In this document: positions 11,701 to 21,960 of the stretch, in pieces
How positions within the stretch are numbered: position 1 is the stretch's first letter
How the letters are laid out: the number at the start of each line of letters is the position of its first letter
NCBI GenBank assembly: GCA_037576215.1
Contig: JBANDB010000001.1
Span: 6,572,001-6,636,000, forward strand
Direction: 5' to 3'
Origin: Armillaria gallica
Taxonomy: Eukaryota > Basidiomycota > Agaricomycetes > Agaricales > Physalacriaceae
Length of the DNA stretch: 64,000 nucleotides
The notes under the pieces: model-generated
Databases searched by the model: none
What the model was told of the DNA's origin: nothing
Seen by the model: the letters and a program-made list of their open reading frames with translations, nothing else
Translations under genes and position numbers: made by a program

Positions 11701-11988
11701 TTGAAGGTCCTCTTTGCCTACTGTATAGAAGAATTCATCATTCACAGCTTTAATAGGCTTTGGGTCAATGTTGGTGTAATTTTTGAATCTCCAACATTCA
11801 GGTAAGTATATTTTCAAAGCTCTGCAATCAGCAATTGCTGTAACTTCTTCTCTCTTTGCTATGTGAGTATTACCCTCAGCCTTATAGTTCAACATGCACA
11901 TTAAGGCCACATTTGAGTCATCATTGTCATCAGCTACAACTGCAATGACATGCTCATCATCACTTTCATTAATGGTTGCTGATGTCAA
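8725..11988 (-). pseudogene. Copia pol: protease, integrase, reverse transcriptase, RNase H
   Basis: Domains occur in Ty1/copia order, reading down from 11988. A decayed protease region (VTAIADCRALKIYLPE) aligns with the usual D-S/T-G region, with the motif lost. A pre-integrase part holds the zinc-binding tail LKLEICETCEGQ. The integrase core is at 10995-11285, ending in the ILGTD block where copia integrases have RTDNGGE. A C-terminal integrase piece is at 10523-10741. Reverse transcriptase fragments follow near 10045-9502, including VYLHANITEEIYIKFPNRY and LLKCLYGMKQVGWGWYQ; the YVDD box has decayed to ATDD. RNase H is at 8725-9267 with KQPTVTISTGEPEYIRLTPA and a conserved DSQNAL aspartate. 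At least four frame breaks and several stops make it nonfunctional. Confidence 0.88.
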
Positions 11989-11989
11989 T

Positions 11990-12263
11990 TCCTTTGCCTT
12001 TCCTTTTCCTTTAGCCTTGTTCTTGTTTGAATTTGAAGCTGGGCCTTGACCTAGACATCACCACATTTTCAGCTGTAGCCTCTGATGCCACTTCTTTGTC
12101 CTATTCTTCATACAGTGCTACAACAAGAATGTCTGATATAAGAGGCTTTCAAGTGAATTTGCTGGCAGTGGAGAGGATGTGGCAGATATGGTCATAGGAA
12201 GATTGGAGTGATTTTTGAATCATTAATATGTATTGGTTATCTTCATTTTTCAGATCTATACTC
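11990..12263 (-). pseudogene. Copia gag, 3' half (after foldback B)
   Basis: Directly beyond the left end of foldback B the minus strand reads SIDLKNEDNQYILMIQKSLQ, then SSYDHICHIL, then DILVVALYEEQDKEVASEA. This is the expected continuation of the gag half ending KQIESM on the other side. An S-M/I codon pair is present on both sides because it lies in the 7-bp target duplication. At least one stop (TGA in a K-F-T-stop context) is present. Confidence 0.75.
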
Positions 12264-12450
12264 CATCTAGTGCTACTACATTAATACTTGAAACAGTGTC
12301 AGTTAATAGTGGTAATTAATGCATCAGGATTGTTAGTGGACAGACTAGCCAATATAAAGTATTTTCACAATACTGCATAGTCTATTAGTCAGCACAAAAA
12401 TCCAGACTAAATTATGTGATTTTCAGAAAATTTAGCAGGTCTGGAAATTA

Positions 12451-12877
12451 TTGGATTTCTGGAAAATAATGGGAATCAATCGAAGTTTTTTTGAGTTGCC
12501 TAATTGAGTAATTCCTCATGCAATTATTTGATTCTTGATTCTCGAGGTGCCATTCTGAATTGAAAAACCGTTTTGTCATTTTATTCAATATATGCAACAA
12601 AGCAAATATAGTTAAACCAGAATAAATGTGTTATGATATAAGTGTCTAAACTCTAGATGATTTGTATGCCTCCACCACTGCACTCGCCATTATTAAGGGT
12701 ATTATGGTATCTGTCCTTGTGCTGAAGATAAGATATGAATAATAAATGATATGCACATGGCTGGGGACCATATTATACGACAATACTGAGATGGGAAGAC
12801 TGGGGGCAAAGAGGAATTACCAAATTGGGTGACTCAAAAAAACTTCAATCGATTCCCATTATTTTTCGGAAGTCTAG
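12451..12877. mobile_element. MITE with TA target duplication in the left arm of foldback B
   Basis: The ends are inverted repeats of about 50 bp. The left side contains AATAATGGGAATCAATCGAA and the right side TTCAATCGATTCCCATTATT, followed by outer ends ending in CTAG. TA flanks it at 12449-12450 and 12878-12879. The other arm and copy A lack it, giving an empty site (GGAATTGAACCCAG in copy A). Its 427 bp hold no gene. Confidence 0.8.
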
Positions 12878-15378
12878 TAAATCCAGAACTTTAAGAAAAT
12901 TTACAATGTCACATGACAAAACTGAAGCATGCATGCTAATCACTATACTATATTAGCATTAAATATTTATATAATCATCTCCTTATATGCTATCTCTCTC
13001 TTATATTTATTTATAATATCCCAATTAGGCTCTTCTTTTAGTGCATTTTTTTTCTTCTTATTAGGCTGGTCAAATTGGTCAAACAATTACACCTATAATT
13101 GGCTGTGCTATGGCATTGATAACATCAATATCAGGCTATTTTTGAATAAAATTTACATTTTAGCTTATTTGGGGCTTCCTCAGGCTACTGAGTGGGTTAG
13201 GAGATAGTACTAGTATATGCCTAAATATAAATAGCATAAAAGTAGACTCTCTTGTGAGGTATGGGGGCTCTGGAAAGAAGGTAAAAAGGGTAAAATAGTA
13301 GAAAATAATAGAAAATCACAAAAAATTCACATTTTGAGAGTAATATATGTATTAGATCACTTCAAAAACTTGATAAATAAATTCCCTGGCCTTGAAAACC
13401 CTAAAGTAACTCTTTACAGTATATTTGGCACATTTTATAGCTAGGCATAATTGATAAAATTAGCTTTTTATAGTACTGCATACATTGGATTGCTTTGGGG
13501 ATATTACCAATCGATTTCTACTATGAAAACCTTAAAATGGGTTTTTATATGCTATATGTTACTACTGGAATGTGATGAAACATAAGAGATTGAGAAAGAG
13601 AAAATATAGTTTATTTTGTTTTCTAAGCATTGCATTGGTTTAAAAACATCACCAATTGATTTTTCAACCCTTAAAACCCCCAAATGACTCTTGGTTGTAT
13701 TTATGGGGTCTCAAGAAGAATGGAAATAATAATATAACAGTTTAGAAGGAGCACATATAGAAACTCACATTTCTGAGCTTTGGAAAACTTTAAAGCTGTT
13801 GCTAATGGATTCCTTAATCTTGAAAACCTCTAGAACACCTCAAGAATATAATACAGACCTGCAAAATACCATATAGCTGGTATTTTTAAATGTTGGGGGA
13901 GATATTTCTGGTATAAAATACATGATATATATTGTATAATAGTGTGTGAAAAAGTCTAGGATAATTCAAAATGTATTGACAGAGATATAAGGAGATCTTT
14001 TTGAAAATGAAAAGGAACACTCCCAGATTTTAATATTCTAGGCATCCCATGGCCTGGGGGATATCAGATTCAAATTCCTGAATCCAAAAAACATAAGACT
14101 CATCTATCATCCATGAAGGTTATTTTTACTAGTGTATCATCCATGTAGATAATATAACTTTATGTATAAATAAGAACACACTCATTACTTTAGAGTTTTG
14201 ACACATGAACCCCATGGATGATTGGTGATTCTAAAGTTTTTTAGATCCAGGAATCTGAATCTGATATTTCCCAGGCCATGGGATGCCTAGAATATTAAAA
14301 TCTGGGAGTGTTCCTTTTCATTTTCAAAAAGATCTCCTTATATCTCTGTCAATACATTTTGAATTATCCTAGACTTTTTCACACACTATTATACAATATA
14401 TATCATGTATTTTATACCAGAAATATCTCCCCCAACATTTAAAAATACCAGCTATATGGTATTTTGCAGGTCTGTATTATATTCTTGAGGTGTTCTAGAG
14501 GTTTTCAAGATTAAGGAATCCATTAGCAACAGCTTTAAAGTTTTCCAAAGCTCAGAAATGTGAGTTTCTATATGTGCTCCTTCTAAACTGTTATATTATT
14601 ATTTCCATTCTTCTTGAGACCCCATAAATACAACCAAGAGTCATTTGGGGGTTTTAAGGGTTGAAAAATCAATTGGTGATGTTTTTAAACCAATGCAATG
14701 CTTAGAAAACAAAATAAACTATATTTTCTCTTTCTCAATCTCCTATGTTTCATCACATTCCAGTAGTAACATATAGCATATAAAAACCTATTTTAAGGTT
14801 TTCATAATAGAAATCGATTGGTAATATCCCCAAAGCAATCCAATGTATGCAGCACTATAAAAAGCTAATTTTATCAATTATGCCTAGCTATAAAATGTGC
14901 CAAATATACTGTAAAGGGTTACTTTAGGGTTTTCAAGGCCAGGGAATTTATTTATCAAGTTTTTGAAGTGATCTAATACATATATTACTCTCAAAATGTG
15001 AATTTTTTGTGATTTTCTATTATTTTCTACTATTTTACCCTTTTTACCTTCTTTCCAGAGCCCCCATACCTCACAAGAGAGTCTACTTTTATGCTATTTA
15101 TATTTAGGCATATACTAGTACTATCTCCTAACCCACTCAGTAGCCTGAGGAAGCCCCAAATAAGCTAAAATGCAAATTTTATTCAAAAATAGCCTGATAT
15201 TGATGTTATCAATGCCATAGCACAGCCAATTATAGGTGTAATTGTTTGACCAATTTAACCAGCCTAATAAGAAGAAAAAAAATGCACTAAAAGAAGAGCC
15301 TAATTGGGATATTATAAATAAATATAAGAGAGAGATAGCATATAAGGAGATGATTATATAAATATTTAATGCTAGTAT

Positions 15379-15458
15379 AGTATAGTGGTTAGCATGCATG
15401 CTTCAGTTTTGTCATATGACATTATTGTCAATTTTTTTAAGGTTCTGGATTCAATTCC
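15379..15458 (+). promoter_or_regulatory. tRNA-like pol III promoter in the right arm of foldback B
   Basis: AGTATAGTGGTTAGCATG (A box) and GGATTCAATTCC (decayed B box) are placed as in copy A and read outward. A mirrored decayed set lies at about 12890-12950 on the minus strand, where the TA-type MITE has landed beside the B box. Confidence 0.5.
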
Positions 15459-15473
15459 CAGAGCTGCCAGATT

Positions 15474-15905
15474 TAGAGTTGCAGATGAAACCTTCAGATG
15501 CTATAAAATAATATTTTATACCAACCCCTCTCTGAGGGAGTGTTTTGATATAGAAATTTACCATTACTTACCCTATCACATGCACAATCACATGTTTGAT
15601 ATGTGGCACATGCAAAAATTTCCCAGCATTTTCACATTTATATTTTTCTACATATTTTTCTTTTTTTTGATATGAGATTCACTGATAATTGTTACAAAAA
15701 TATGTTTTAGGCTGAAAATATAATATATATCCAATAGAGTTGAATATAGTGGTGATATTACTGCTCATATGTTATCAGATGACAGGTAAGTTACCTCAAT
15801 GAAAACCCCTCCAGCAGGAGAATTGTAAATTACCAATAACTAACTAGTAACTTACTAGTCCAAAACCCTAGTGTATCAAATCCTAGGGTTTCATATGTAA
15901 TCCTA
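15474..15905. mobile_element. hAT-like MITE in the right arm of foldback B
   Basis: Ends are TAGAGTTGCAGATGAAACC and, read inward from the right, TAGGATTACATATGAAACC. An 8-bp duplication flanks it with one mismatch: GCCAGATT (15466-15473) and CCCAGATT (15906-15913). Both the other arm and copy A have uninterrupted sequence here. The 432 bp hold no gene. An 8-bp duplication and TAG-type ends indicate the hAT superfamily. Confidence 0.8.
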
Positions 15906-16084
15906 CCCAGATTTTCTAATAATCACATAGTTTAGTCTGGGTTTTTGTGCTGACTAATAAACCATATAGTTTTGCGAAAATACTCTATATAAGCTGCTCT
16001 GTTCACTGACAGTCCTGATGTGTTAATTATCCTTATTAACTGACATTTTTCAAGCAGAGATCCAGCAGCCCAGACTGCATGCTC

Positions 16085-16600
16085 TCAATCTGTTTATAGA
16101 AGATCTTCATCTCACCAAGGTGCTCTTGCATGTTGCCTTCATCAGAGCAGGATATATTGTCAAACCAAGTAAAAAAATGTTCATGTATGAGATCGCTCTT
16201 GCCAGTCATAATGGAAATGAGCTTCTTCCAGATGAAAGCAGCTGTTGCTTCACCTTTGATTTTGTTGAAGATAGAGTTAGAGATAGATTTATAAATAATA
16301 GTGTATGTCTTTGCCTTTTTCTGCTCATACTCTTCAAACTTATCCTCCAGTTTCACCAAATCATCATTTGAGAGAGGGTGTGAACATTCAGTATCAGTAG
16401 ACTGGTAGAATATTTTCTTTGTGCTCAACTAGATGAGGGGGTGCATGAGCAGTTCCCCATAGGTGTTTGCCAAGATTTTTATCTAAAAACTTGTTGGTGA
16501 TTTTTTCTTTAAATGCTACCCAGTTTGACCCATTGTCTTTGAGCTTTGCTGTGCTGACTAGCTTTATGGCAGTTGTTGCTGACATGGTAGTGGAGCCCAT
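16085..16600 (-). pseudogene. Copia gag, 5' half
   Basis: It starts MGSTTMSATTAIK at 16600, immediately inside the 5' LTR. It continues with NWVAFKEKITNKFLDKNLG, the usual W-x-x-W/F-K region of Ty1/copia Gag, then an acidic SNDDLVKLEDKFEEYEQ stretch and EHLGEMKIFYKQIESM. There is a frame break near 16400. It is cut by foldback B after KQIESM. Confidence 0.8.
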
Positions 16601-16607
16601 AATCTCT

Positions 16608-16863
16608 TGAAGTTATTGAGATATGTGCTCAAACATGGTAATGGAAAGTAGGCTCAGAAGAAAAAAGAGAGTGTCACTGAATAGAACATTGTAGCATTAC
16701 TACAATATGATAAGTATAGTAATAGAATAAATATATGTAGGAGCACTCACATTTTAGTGTGTTGGTAAAAGCTGAGATATAAGGCTGTGCATAGTAAATG
16801 AAAAAGTAAAGTAAAATCAAATATATTGTCTGTGTACATCTTGTACTGTTACTACATCCAACA
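16608..16863 (-). repeat. 5' LTR of the copia element
   Basis: 256 bp, collinear with 8275-8530. It runs TGTTGGATGTAG to CTTCA on the minus strand. The gag start codon follows after about 8 bp, leaving almost no leader. Confidence 0.85.
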
Positions 16864-16920
16864 GTCCAAACACCAGATGAAAAAAAAAAGGTATTAGAAT
16901 AGGTACTCTATTAAACTGTA

Positions 16921-17560
16921 TTGAAACTAGCTGAGGGTGACAGGGAATCAGACCAATACCTGCCTCAAATATTTCCAGGCCCTCTATCATTTGTACTAAT
17001 ACCACTTATGCTTTCCAAACTTAAAAAATATCCAGCCAATGCTAATGTTGGTCCCTCCTCCTCCAAAAACAAGAAGAAGAGTAAGAGTGTGGCCCCACCT
17101 CTTAGTCCTTCTCTGGCAACATGTTGAAGCACTAGGACAGTGTAATTCACACTCATGCCAGATACTCATTGCAGCTATGCCAATGCTCTTTGATGTGAAG
17201 AACTGGGAATCACCAAGGAGACTTTAATTGATGATTTATGCATGATTATTCTTGCATCTCTGGATGCCTCTCATGATGACCCATCTCCTAGCTCATTTCC
17301 CATGATAGTTAAGCTGGGCCCTCTGGCAGACCCTCCTGAGTGAGTCAATAGTGTTGAAGACAATGTTGTTGAGGATTCCCCTCTTTTTTTCACTAGATCA
17401 TCATATAGTCTATTGTCTGTCAATGTGGAATCCACAGAGCCTCTGAAAGATGTGTTTCTGTACATTGGCCTCTATATCCACCACAGCAAATGTATAGTGT
17501 TGGGTGATGTGTTTTGTCTCTCTCAGAAGTGGCTGCAGTATGGGAATATTCTATAGAGAG
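16921..17560 (+). pseudogene. Decayed coding region, unknown family
   Basis: Protein-like sequence flanks the copia insertion. A basic, serine-rich part (SSSKNKKKSKSVAPPLSPSL) is followed, after frame breaks, by ELGITKETLIDDLCMIILA and then VNSVEDNVVEDSPLFFTRSS. A TGA separates PPE from VNSVED. I do not recognise a family. The copia 5' LTR lies about 60 bp upstream, so the insertion may have cut this gene. Confidence 0.35.
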
Positions 17561-17998
17561 TACTTGCTCTCAGAGGCATGCTCTAGCTACTGATAGAATA
17601 TGCTTGGAAAACCCACCTCAATGTTTGGTATCACATAAGCATGTTATATAAAATTGTCAGTCCCTCCCAGAATTTTATGAAAGGACTGACATGGATGCCA
17701 CTGGGTCCAGTTAAGCTCCCCACTGAGCGCTTTCTCACTCAGCTTTGCTCTTGCCTATGCTCACTTCAGTGTATGAGACATGGGGACTAGATACCCTGCT
17801 GATCACTTATGTTATATATATCTATCTGGAGGTTAGTTTCTATGCTTTCAAATAGAGGTCAAAGCATGCTCACCTATACAGCAACAGTTGCTCAGTCTGT
17901 CCCCCCTCTATCTTCTGAGCACTCAGGTGGGTGTCATTGATTTAATAGTCTTAGTCACACATGACCCAGAGGATAATTCAATGCCTGCACCCAACATC
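17561..17998. other. No recognisable gene
   Basis: Continuation of CpG-poor sequence up to the start of the inverted duplication. No frame, repeat or motif that I can support. Confidence 0.4.
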
Positions 17999-18722
17999 TA
18001 TATAATAAGAGAGGTGAATGATGACATAATAAGGCAGATTTAAAATTTCCAGTTATTGCCATCCCATGGCCTATTCCAACTGAGTTTTAATTCCATTGCA
18101 CTGCTGTCACTGCCGCCTCTCTACAGTAATAAGCTTCAATTTTGCTGTGATGCCTGCCTCTGCATACATTTACCAGTGTTCCATCCACACATAGCAAATC
18201 TTTGAAACATATCCAGCATCCAGTATTCACTGAATTGAGACTATCCATTTACCATGTATACTAACAGGATGCTATAGGCTCCAAAGTGAGTATCAAACAA
18301 CAAGCATTGAGTAACATATGAACAACAAACATCAAATGAAAAATTAGCAGGTAGAATTAGAGGCCAGGAGACCATTCAAAGACAGGTAACACATATACAT
18401 GTACTGACTATGTCATAATTTATTTATTATAAGGCTCAAACCTTCTTCCAGCAGTTAGAAATGGCAAGAAGACCATTTATACAAGAATACATGCTATGTT
18501 TAGCCTTTCTTTGTCTGTGTAAAGCAATAAGCTGATGATATTACCTGTGAGAATATGTGCTATGCTATAAGATGTAAGTAAGGCAATAAATACAAGAAAT
18601 ACAGAACAGCTCACTTTACTGCTCAGCCTTTCTCTGTCCATATAGAGCAACAAGCTGAGGTAATGAGTACAAATATAAGGTATATATACTACATTAAGGT
18701 CTGAGGAAGCAAGGAACATAAG

Positions 18723-19395
18723 TAGGGATGTGCACTATACCTGTAGTATGGTGTTTATATATGGCATATATGGATACAGGTCTGTACTGTGGCTAACTTT
18801 AATAACCTAAAATACAGCTGTATTCATATGGTTTGAATATGGTCATTGAGGGAGGGACAGATGACTATCTTATGCTATAAAGGTTAGTATCTATAACCTA
18901 AAAGAAGCACATAATACTCACCCTTTGGCACCAGATATCTATATATAGATAATCATACAGACATGATACAGATATGACATCAACTGAATGGTACCTAGGG
19001 ATCACCACGGGTAACCCACAGGTGCCGCAAAGCCGACCTGGACCCATACCCGGCTGACCCATACCCAGGACCCGCATGGGTTTCGGGCCAGGTCGAAGTC
19101 ATGAAGGAGTCAGACTTTTTTTGATTGCATTGAAAATCATTTATTTTAAGCTAATCTATCATTTACAGTTGATCTGTAATCAAAATAGCCATGTAAAGGC
19201 CCGGGATCACAGCACGGGTACAGCCCCCATCCAGCGATGGCAACCCGTACCCATACCCGCCGGGTAAGGGTCCGGTACCCGGCAAAACCTGCCGTACCCT
19301 TGGTTTTCTCTAATGGTACCATGGCCAATAATTTTTATATGGTTTACAGTTGTATTATTATAGTCATATCTGTAATGGTATGATACACATCCCTA
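18723..19395. mobile_element. hAT-type nonautonomous element, 673 bp
   Basis: Ends are TAGGGATGTGCACTATACC and, from the right, TAGGGATGTGTATCATACC. A perfect 8-bp duplication AACATAAG occurs at 18715-18722 and 19396-19403. The TAGGGATG end is shared with the element at 53520-53901. It is absent from the right arm of the duplication, where AACATAAG is followed by TATTATTAAG, a possible excision footprint. A smaller hAT element is nested inside. Confidence 0.85.
18996..19312. mobile_element. CpG-rich hAT MITE nested inside the 18723-19395 element
   Basis: Ends are TAGGGATCACCACGGGTA and, from the right, TAGAGAAAACCAAGGGTA. A perfect 8-bp duplication ATGGTACC lies at 18988-18995 and 19313-19320. 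Both ends contain GGGTA/TACCC repeats, such as GTACCCATACCC and CCCATACCCGG, probable subterminal binding motifs. It is CpG-rich compared with its surroundings, so it is probably the youngest layer of this nest. Confidence 0.88.
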
Positions 19396-19462
19396 AACAT
19401 AAGTAATGACTAAAACATGGAAATAAACTAATAGTCATAATGTCCAAGAAGGTCATTGTTGC

Positions 19463-19976
19463 CAGTGTTGTCCTTAAGGTGCTAAGCTTAGCTTAATTAA
19501 GCCCTTAAATGGCACTTAAGTTAAGCCTTAAGCAAAGACTGAATAATATTTAAGCCTTAATTAACCTTAGAGCTGTTATCATGTGACTGATTTTCAAGCC
19601 TGGAAATGACCGGTTGGGTGGTCGAATGCATGTTGACCTGTCCAACTTTGCATCAAATGAGTGACAGTTGTAATGAGTGGGTGATTTCTGCCTAAACTGC
19701 AGGTATTGTCACCTATTTCTGAGGCTGCCTTTAAAATGTAGACTTTGTGGTCTCAAAAACTAACTTGAAGCTGCTGTTGTCCATTCTAGAATGGATACTG
19801 ATAGATACTGCAAGTGCATAACAAAATTGAAGATTGATGAAGCCATATATTAGAGCGATGAAAAATAATTTTATAGGCTCAGCTTAAGCCTTAAAAAATG
19901 CCTTAATTAAGACCTTAATTAAGCTTTAAGCCTTAAGCAAAAATTTGCCTTAATTAAGGCCTTAATGCCAACACTG
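19463..19976. mobile_element. hAT MITE with TTAAGG-rich subterminal repeats
   Basis: Ends are CAGTGTTG and CAACACTG, with a perfect 8-bp duplication ATTGTTGC at 19455-19462 and 19977-19984. The right arm of the inverted duplication (near 26600) has a single ATTGTTGC in the same context, an empty site. Both ends contain dense copies of CTTAAG/TTAATTAA motifs (such as TTAAGCCTTAAGC) that form a near palindrome. Confidence 0.9.
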
Positions 19977-20418
19977 ATTGTTGCAATGACAAGCAAAAAG
20001 ATGGGATGACAGCATGTGAGGTGCTCCAGAGGCTTTGACTTCAGTAATTCAGCTATAACATGCTTACCCAGTTACCATGTCATAAATGGCCATTGCCATA
20101 CTATGGTGCAGGCCAGGTGAGTTTCAATCTTTCAGCCTCAACTCTTCCCATAGCACATCATTGATGTGACTGGCTCCTACTTGAGCTTCAACTGAGACTA
20201 CTTATCCATGCTATAGCAACAAAGTGAGTAGGGATCCACACCATATCTGTATATGGATATGACCATCAAATATATGGGTTGATCTGTACTGTCACCATAT
20301 GGGCTGAAACTGTCAATGGTATGGGTCATAACTGTTCCTGTCAACTGTATTTTTAATAATGCTGAGTAACTCCAAGATTTTTTAAACCAAATTTGTTTTA
20401 GATACACAAATAAGATTA

Positions 20419-20637
20419 CTGTTTGATTTTGACTGTAGCTTTATAGGATGTTATGTGTTATGCTTTATGGGCAAATTACCATGTATAGAGTCTCTGGCAC
20501 CAGCTGGCCACTGAAAGTTTCCAAATTGGGCCAATACTACCTCTCAGAAGGGCCTGTTACATGTTATGAATTACTGGGAGCTTCACTTCACAGGATCCTG
20601 TTATGTGTTATGTGAATTAACAGTTGAAATCGAACAG
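20419..20637. mobile_element. TA-type MITE, copy 1 (219 bp)
   Basis: Inverted ends are CTGTTTGATTTTGACTGT and, from the right, CTGTTCGATTTCAACTGT. TA flanks it at 20417-20418 and 20638-20639. The right arm of the inverted duplication near 26150 has AAGGTTAGTATCTGTTAGA with no insert, a clean empty site. A second copy lies at 25613-25867. Confidence 0.9.
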
Positions 20638-20786
20638 TAGTATCTGTCAGATCACAGTAAATTATAAATAAAATTACCTATATTAAGTGAATCCATACAG
20701 GACTTGTATTTTTTCTGGATTCCAAAATTGCATATGGTACAGTTATGGTACCTGTATGAACTATCCCATAATTCCATAAAAACAGT

Positions 20787-21960
20787 GACATGCTCTGCAA
20801 GTGTTTACACATGTAATTTTGCAATTTTTACAAATGAATACATGCAACAATGTCCAGGTACTAAGGCACTGAGAAATACAACAGAGCACAGTGATTATAA
20901 TGCCAGTAATAAGATTACCTGAGTAAAGCTGGGTGGAGCGCATGACTTAATCTAAGAATAGTACTAGAAAGGCTGCACTAGGTATAAAGTCCCAGTGCTT
21001 GACACTAAGTGCTCTGACAGGGTGTAGCACACACACACTAAGAATAGAGCAGGACATTCTTGTGAGATAATTAAGACTTTGCACAACATTGATCTATGAC
21101 ACTGTCATGCCCGCAGTGTGTCTAAGGGTGTAATTTTGCAAAAATGTCATACCTTACACTTTAGCAATGCAGAGGCATTGCGAGTAGGCTGACAGTGCAA
21201 GTGGCATGCGAAGAAGCAAGATCATTGAGGTAGAGAGCTCTATAATAGAAAAAGAAGCAACAGATTTAAAACATAAGGACTTTGTCATTGCACTGTACCT
21301 TATGGGCATGCATGGCAACAAGGCCGAAGGGCAAGCTAGATTGCCAAACCACCCGTTTGCAATAGAGGACTCAGCTGAAGTGGGATGCACTTGTATGTGG
21401 TCCAAGGCTAATTTAGATAACGACGTGTCTGTAATCTATGACGTGTGGTCTCTGGAGATCCAGAAAAACAATATCATGTGTGGGGTAATCAAGAGAACCC
21501 CGGGCATGGCCTAGAAACAGGCTTCGGCCAATGGAAATAGTGAGTGGACTGGAAAGCCAAGGCATTGCTTGGTTACCAGGTCTAGAACATGATGCTGTCA
21601 CCTTCAGAGCAGACCCAAAAGCTGAATACAAAGTGTGATCGGTGATTGAGAATTAAGCAGCTATTGAGTGCATGCTCATGAGCTACTCTGCTGCTAGGGC
21701 GAGCAACGTCGACATCACTTAGCTCTTTGAGGCTACTAAAAAGAGGAACGAGTGGCACGCTGCCTAGAGCACTGGGCCAACTCAGATGAGGAATACCTGG
21801 CCAAAAAAGAAGTAAATTACTAAAAATCCATTTGTAACAATCAATCTCCCATAGTATAAGTAGAGTGGGTTTGTGTGTGTAGTGTTGGATGTGTGTGTGA
21901 CCAGTGTCTTTGATGCTGTTGCATTTCTAGCTTGCGTGCACAGAGTCTCTTCAATGGATA
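20787..21960 (+). repeat. LTR-derived insertion in the left arm, two related LTR starts in tandem
   Basis: This block is absent from the other arm (near 26010). It begins TGACATGCTCTGCAAGTG near 20788. At about 21106 there is a second, similar start, TGTCATGCCCGCAGTGTG. The first part recurs at about 38840-39175. The second part matches 29988-30740, the start at 60627-60832, and in reverse 41390-41800. It ends near AGAGTCTCTTCAATGG (about 21957), also seen at about 40496. The TGTCA start and the ending CTTCA followed by ATGG suggest LTR termini with a primer site, most like a gypsy LTR. No internal region is present. Confidence 0.55.

Larger units (their letters stand above)
12264..16077. mobile_element. 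Foldback element, copy B (long near-perfect palindrome), inserted in copia gag
   Basis: Inverted arms run from 12264 to about 14090 and from about 14245 to 16077, with a loop of roughly 150 bp. The inner arms appear nearly identical by eye: the 92-codon open frames at 12929-13207 and 15121-15399 are mirror images with two residue differences. Ends match copy A (CAGCAGCCCAGACTG at the right). A degenerate 7-bp duplication flanks it, TATACTC (12257-12263) and CATGCTC (16078-16084), differing only by transitions; removing one copy restores gag. Both arms contain the tRNA-like A and B boxes. Two later insertions sit in the arms. No protein-coding gene is evident; the mirror-image frames are palindrome by-products. 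It could form a stem of more than 1 kb. Confidence 0.85.
8275..16863 (-). mobile_element. Ty1/copia LTR retrotransposon, complete but dead, split by foldback B
   Basis: Two direct LTRs of the same length (8275-8530 and 16608-16863) enclose gag, protease, integrase, reverse transcriptase and RNase H remains in the Ty1/copia order, all on the minus strand. Without the 3.8-kb foldback insertion the element is about 4.77 kb, a normal copia length. A purine-rich tract (GAGGGGGAG on the minus strand, near 8531-8541) precedes the 3' LTR, which starts TGTTGG. Many stops and frameshifts are present throughout. The flanks GTCT and GTCC are at best a weak target duplication. I could not identify a clear tRNA primer site next to the 5' LTR. 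Confidence 0.9.

Noticed and set aside
12929..13207. A 92-codon open frame mirrored at 15121-15399 with almost the same translation
   Set aside because: The match exists because the two arms of the palindrome are inverted copies. Copy A does not preserve the frame, and the translation is low-complexity and hydrophobic.
18716..19403. A TA target duplication (Tc1-type) for the 673-bp element
   Set aside because: TA also fits at the edges, but the perfect 8-bp AACATAAG on both sides and ends shared with the 53520 element make hAT the better reading.
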